Source: an uncultured Dorea sp.
GTDB lineage: Bacteria > Bacillota_A > Clostridia > Lachnospirales > Lachnospiraceae
Length of the DNA: 64,000 nt
NCBI GenBank assembly: GCA_910578865.1
Contig: CAJTRM010000009.1
Coordinates: 33,519 to 97,518 of the forward strand
Direction: 5' to 3'
This document shows positions 60,292 to 64,000 of this stretch, one piece after another; positions within the stretch are counted from its first letter, which is position 1, and each line of letters opens with the position of its first letter. The position numbers and the translations under genes were made by a program. The notes under the pieces were generated by a model. It made no database searches. It saw only the letters and a list, made by a program, of their open reading frames with translations, and was not told where the DNA came from.

Positions 60292-60739
60292 CCTTTTTAC
60301 TCCTTTCTATAACAGTACCCACCTGCATATGTGGAAGATAAACTATCTTCATATAATCTCCAACATATACATTTTCTGCATACACACTTACATGAATCCT
60401 TTTATGATTTTCATCCTCCACTGTAAAACTACGTATCTTCCTTGTATCCCTTCCAGAGTCCTCACTTACAGCATAACCTGTTACTGTTTTATATTTATTT
60501 TCTATTACAAAAGGGATATCTCGAATTGCTGGTATTGTCCACCATACAAATATTAGTGCAAAAATTATTCCTCCCACTATCTTAGCAATGATATTTACTC
60601 GTTTTACTGTCTTTTTAGAAACAGCTTCATCTAAATAAATGACATTCTTATTTTTCAAGACTCTAATACAAAACCAGATTATACACATGAAAAATACAAT
60701 CTGCCATCCATAGAACGACACTAAATCTGCTGTATGCAT
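60284..60739 (-). CDS. Membrane protein after the Rhs toxin, candidate immunity protein
   Basis: 151 residues from the ATG at 60737-60739 (MHTADLVSFYGWQIVFFMCI), with AGGAGAGGG upstream; the frame opens 27 bp earlier inside the Rhs end. Two membrane helices (about 10-27 and 50-72) are followed by a soluble domain (FVIENKYKTVTGYAVSEDSG, then KIVYLPHMQVGTVIERS). It starts within 21 bp of the Rhs stop, the usual place of the cognate immunity gene. A membrane location would suit a toxin acting at the membrane. Not recognised as a named family. Confidence 0.55.
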   Translation of the reverse strand: MHTADLVSFYGWQIVFFMCIIWFCIRVLKNKNVIYLDEAVSKKTVKRVNIIAKIVGGIIFALIFVWWTIPAIRDIPFVIENKYKTVTGYAVSEDSGRDTRKIRSFTVEDENHKRIHVSVYAENVYVGDYMKIVYLPHMQVGTVIERSKKDE

Positions 60740-60758
60740 CTTTACTTTCCCTCTCCTA

Positions 60759-63700
60759 CTATTCATCAGTACATATTATACTTGCTACTCCTTCATTATT
60801 TTTTATTATATCTACAAAGACCAGAAATACCTCTTTAGCTTCCTTAGTTAAATTAGGCATAATGGATTGTGACAGATCTTTCAGTGATAAACCTCCTTTT
60901 AATGCTTCTTTTGCAAGGAGTACTACATCTTCAGCATAGGATTCCTTTGCCTTTTGCAATTCTTTTATTGCTTTATCTATATAATATTTCCTATCACTTG
61001 ATAATAGCCGTTGTATTCTTGGGTTATCATACAATGATTCATAAGTTTCCCTATACGATTTTGATATTGCCGATATTCCTTCTTCCGATTTGAACTTGAA
61101 CCCATTAAATCCAAAAGCACATACTCCTCCAAGTACTGTATTCCCTACCGCCTCAATAAGTACATCTTTAACATCCCTGTTATAATTTGGCTTTGTTACT
61201 GCCTTTAATCCTTCCGCAGATAATGTTGACACTGCTCCTTCGACCATTGCTCCTACTACCGGACCAGCGTAAAGTGTGGTAACACCTCCTGCTGCACCTC
61301 CTGCTGCAGCACCAACATAATCTTGCCACGACGATATTTGAGGTTTTCCTTTAATAACCGATAATACAACATCCGAAGCCGCCTGAGAAGCAACCCCCAA
61401 AACTGCTCCAACTCCGGCTGCAATTGCATCATCTATTCCAAACCAATGGCCTGTGCTATCCATATTATCAAGCGGTTTCTGTGCACAATAAATATAGCTA
61501 TTATGTGTAACCGGTAAACTCATACTCCCAACAAGTTTATCCAATGCACAAAAATTGCCCGAACTCTCTTTGTATTCCCGTGCTTGTGCAAAATAAGTCC
61601 TTGCCACGTCATCATGCTGGTATCCAGTATACCCAAATGGTTGCACCTTCCCCTGATTCCTATACAGGTCACGTCCAAACTCGTCATACCCATACCTATC
61701 TATTAAATCCCCGTTTTCTCCCCCAATTCTCAGTGGGCTGCCTAACTCGTCCTGTAGATAATACTGCTGGCTTCCTCCCCATTCTTCACAGAAACTTGCC
61801 ACATTCCCATCCCATAGATAGATTTGTCTCCTCTGGTTTTCTTCCCTTTCCAGTAAATTGTGGTATACCCTTGTTAAATCAATGGTATAACGAAGATTCT
61901 TTACCGGGTCCAACTTCTGCTCCTCCAGTTGATTCAGCGGATCAAGACTGTCTCCCAATCTGCGGATATCTGTCACTCTGCCTTCCTGCTTCCCTATCCG
62001 GTATCCCAGGCCATTGTACTGGTAGTTGGTAGCTTCTCCTTTCCCGTTCACCGCTCGTTCTAGACGGTTCAATGCCCCATATATATACTGGTTCCTGATA
62101 TTTCCGTTTCTTATGGCTTCTGTCAGGTTCCCTCTCCTGTCGTACTGATAGGCAGTCTCTCCTTCTGTATCTTTCTTCGATATGAGCTGGTTCAGAGCAT
62201 TATAAGTATAGACAGTTGTCTTCCTGCCTTCCAGCAAGTTTATCCGGTTCCCGAACGCATCATAGCTATAACAACGCAAGGGATCCTCGTCTTTCATTAC
62301 AGATTCCAGCCTTCCGATAGCATCATAGCCATAGCGGTAGTCCCCGCTTTCTTCCTTAAGCCCCCTCCTCTCTTTCGTGATCCCCGTCTTATTCCCCGAC
62401 AGGTCATACTGGTACTGATAACGGTCTAAAACCCCTTCCCGGTCTTCGTGGAGTAATTCTATGATCTGGCCTTTAGGATCATACCGGTAACTGCTCCTCA
62501 TGCCATTGGGGAACCTCTTCTCCGCCAGCCTTCCCGCCTGGTTGTAAGCATAACTGATGATCCTATCCCCGTCCTTTAATTCTGACAGCCTCAGGTTTTC
62601 ATCGAAGCCATAGTGTATGGTTCTCCCATCCAGGTAAGTAATGCTTGTCCGCTCACCAGTCTTTCCATAGGTATAAGATACACTTCTCCCATCCGGATAG
62701 GTGACCTTCTCCGCCCTGCCAAGGGCGTCATTCTTGATCTCCGTAATGCCCAGCCAGTCTTCCATTTCTGTCAGCTGACGCAGCGGGTTGTAGGACAGCT
62801 TCACTTCCCTGCCGTCTGCATACCGGATCTGCTTCACATCTCCCCGGTGGGTGTAACCGTATTTCGTCAGGTAGCCCTCCTTGTCTACTTTTTCAAGGAG
62901 CTGCCCCTTCTTATCATATCGGTAGTGTTCCGTCTGCCCCAGGGCATCCGTAACGGTCTCGATCTGCCCTGACAGATTCCTCTGATATTTCGTCACATGG
63001 CATACCCGGTTCCTCCGGTTAGTTCGCTCCGCCTCCAGAAGTTCCTCATCCATTCCCCTGATGTCTGCTCCTTCTGTCAGGCTCCCGTCTGCTCCATACT
63101 GCCGGATCTCCGTCAGTCTTCCGCAAGGATCATACCGGTATTCCGTTTCGTTCCCCAACGCATCGATCACCTTAGTAAGTTCCCCTGCCAGGGAGTATCC
63201 ATACCGAGTGGTGTTCCCTGAGGCGTCCGTCATGGAGGTGACATTTCCGACTGCATCATAGGTGTATTCCTTTTTCTCTCCTCCGCTTCCTTCAATCCGT
63301 ATGATACGGTCAAGGCTGTCATATAGGTAGGTCAGGGTAAACCCGTCCTCATTGCTGTAGGTCTCTACACTGCCGTTTGCATCATAGGTATAACCCTCCT
63401 CCGTCCCGTCCGGATAGAGGATCTTCTCTACCTGCCCTCCCGGAAGGTACTGATACCGGGTCACCCTTCCCGCCTCGTCTGTCATACTCTCTACATCGCC
63501 CAAAGCTGTATACGTATAGCTCCGGCTCTCCCCCAGCGGGTTCGTCTCTTTGATCAGCTGCCCTGCCCCGTCATATTCCATGGTAACCGTATTCCCTAGG
63601 GCATCTGTCACCCGGGTCAGGTTCCCCTCGCTATCATAGGTGTAGCTGCTCTCTGCCCCGTCCGGCTCCGTTACTTTCACAAGCCTCCCCACTGCATCAT

Positions 63701-64000
63701 AAGTAAACCGGGTGACTGCTCCGTCCGCAGCTTCCTCACTCAGCCGGTTCCCGTTCCCGTCATACGTATACCGGGTCACATTCCCCAGGGCATCCTTCAC
63801 CCGGGTCAGGCGGTTGTTCTCATTATAAAGATACGTCGTCCTTCCCCCGTCCGGCGCTGTAACGCGGGCCAGGTTCCACATGGCGTCGTACTGGAGCGTG
63901 GTCTTCCTCCCCAGCTGGTCGGTCACCACTTCCGGCTTGTTGAGGACATTATAGGTTCTCTGTATCACACTTCCGTCAAAGTCCGTGATCTTTGTCACCT
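60759..64000 (-). CDS. Rhs/YD-repeat polymorphic toxin, N-terminus beyond window
   Basis: At least 1079 residues, open to the right edge. About 25 YD-type repeats (TRYTYDGNGNRLSEEAADGA, TYDSEGNLTRVTDALGNTVT) form the shell that encloses the toxin. The core end is typical (QYYLQDELGSPLRIGGENGD, QPFGYTGYQHDDVARTYFAQ, AREYKESSGNFCALDKLVGS). After this comes a unique tip of about 220 residues starting HWFGIDDAIAAGVGAVLGVA. It has a glycine/alanine-rich hydrophobic part and then a charged helical end (KYYIDKAIKELQKAKESYAE to IICTDE). The tip fold is not recognised. This is the only intact Rhs frame in the window and the probable expressed member. Two membrane-protein genes follow. The delivery domain is not visible. 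Confidence 0.93.
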   Translation of the reverse strand, partial: VTKITDFDGSVIQRTYNVLNKPEVVTDQLGRKTTLQYDAMWNLARVTAPDGGRTTYLYNENNRLTRVKDALGNVTRYTYDGNGNRLSEEAADGAVTRFTYDAVGRLVKVTEPDGAESSYTYDSEGNLTRVTDALGNTVTMEYDGAGQLIKETNPLGESRSYTYTALGDVESMTDEAGRVTRYQYLPGGQVEKILYPDGTEEGYTYDANGSVETYSNEDGFTLTYLYDSLDRIIRIEGSGGEKKEYTYDAVGNVTSMTDASGNTTRYGYSLAGELTKVIDALGNETEYRYDPCGRLTEIRQYGADGSLTEGADIRGMDEELLEAERTNRRNRVCHVTKYQRNLSGQIETVTDALGQTEHYRYDKKGQLLEKVDKEGYLTKYGYTHRGDVKQIRYADGREVKLSYNPLRQLTEMEDWLGITEIKNDALGRAEKVTYPDGRSVSYTYGKTGERTSITYLDGRTIHYGFDENLRLSELKDGDRIISYAYNQAGRLAEKRFPNGMRSSYRYDPKGQIIELLHEDREGVLDRYQYQYDLSGNKTGITKERRGLKEESGDYRYGYDAIGRLESVMKDEDPLRCYSYDAFGNRINLLEGRKTTVYTYNALNQLISKKDTEGETAYQYDRRGNLTEAIRNGNIRNQYIYGALNRLERAVNGKGEATNYQYNGLGYRIGKQEGRVTDIRRLGDSLDPLNQLEEQKLDPVKNLRYTIDLTRVYHNLLEREENQRRQIYLWDGNVASFCEEWGGSQQYYLQDELGSPLRIGGENGDLIDRYGYDEFGRDLYRNQGKVQPFGYTGYQHDDVARTYFAQAREYKESSGNFCALDKLVGSMSLPVTHNSYIYCAQKPLDNMDSTGHWFGIDDAIAAGVGAVLGVASQAASDVVLSVIKGKPQISSWQDYVGAAAGGAAGGVTTLYAGPVVGAMVEGAVSTLSAEGLKAVTKPNYNRDVKDVLIEAVGNTVLGGVCAFGFNGFKFKSEEGISAISKSYRETYESLYDNPRIQRLLSSDRKYYIDKAIKELQKAKESYAEDVVLLAKEALKGGLSLKDLSQSIMPNLTKEAKEVFLVFVDIIKNNEGVASIICTDE
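62190..62593 (-). repeat. Rhs-core direct repeat, copy in the intact gene
   Basis: Partner of 59363-59766 (see there). It corresponds to the segment RLSELKDGDRIISYAYNQAG through YTYNALNQLISK of the intact Rhs protein. Confidence 0.8.

Noticed and set aside
60759..64000. Rhs repeats as a CRISPR or other DNA repeat array
   Set aside because: The repetition is at protein level (YD repeats) with variable DNA. No constant repeat-spacer pattern exists.

Overview
The window reads as chromosome of a spore-forming gut-type Clostridia bacterium, most likely Lachnospiraceae. The basis is gene content and order: the hup-rqcP-yabP-yabQ-divIC-spoIIE-tilS-hpt-ftsH block typical of Firmicutes sporulation genomes, a cotS-like coat kinase gene, spoVG, a clostridial glgC/glgD pair, a T-box in front of a proline tRNA ligase gene, a VanRS-type two-component system, and a fructan-type sugar locus. 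Genus cannot be fixed without a database search. No rRNA, tRNA or CRISPR array was seen.

Layout. 1-3.1 kb: envelope-associated trio (LysM/MPN-like protein, DUF5711 protein, CvpA family). 3.2-5.8 kb: split transketolase and transaldolase under a strong promoter. 5.9-10.8 kb: pfk-dnaX-ebfC-recR-lacI. 10.9-11.8 kb: map on the plus strand. 11.85-21.1 kb: cytoplasmic amylase, ftsH, hpt, tilS, spoIIE, divIC, yabQ, yabP, rqcP, hup. 21.2-28.3 kb: cotS, cca, proS with T-box leader, spoVG, glgD, glgC. 28.3-33.15 kb (plus strand): murC, a DnaA-box cluster, dnaD-like, dnaI-like, an atypical prs. 33.15-41 kb (minus strand): SbcC/YhaN-like ATPase, SbcD-like phosphoesterase, VanS/VanR-like pair, asnS, phosphoglucomutase. 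41-48.4 kb: a sugar locus of LacI regulator, binding protein, two permeases, a GH172 (DUF2961) enzyme and a GH32 enzyme, with two copies of the operator-like palindrome TGGAACCCGTTCCA behind the promoter.

48.5-64 kb is accessory. One large Rhs/YD-repeat polymorphic toxin gene runs in from the right edge. To its left lies a series of orphan Rhs tip fragments, each followed by small unrelated genes that look like immunity genes. The fragments become shorter and more decayed with distance from the intact gene. Decay is directly visible: in-frame stops, a frameshift at a 7-nt homopolymer, a lost start codon, a truncated IS, and a RelE-type toxin with a stop at codon 6. A G10 tract occupies the ribosome-binding region of one putative immunity gene. 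This is the most unusual part of the window.

A palindromic element with 16-bp arms (TACCCTCAGTGTACAA and its complement) occurs three times: before map, between the binding-protein and permease genes of the sugar locus, and at the end of a decayed gene in the Rhs region. All coordinates and motifs come from reading the sequence. Family names come from recognising motifs and context, not from a search.
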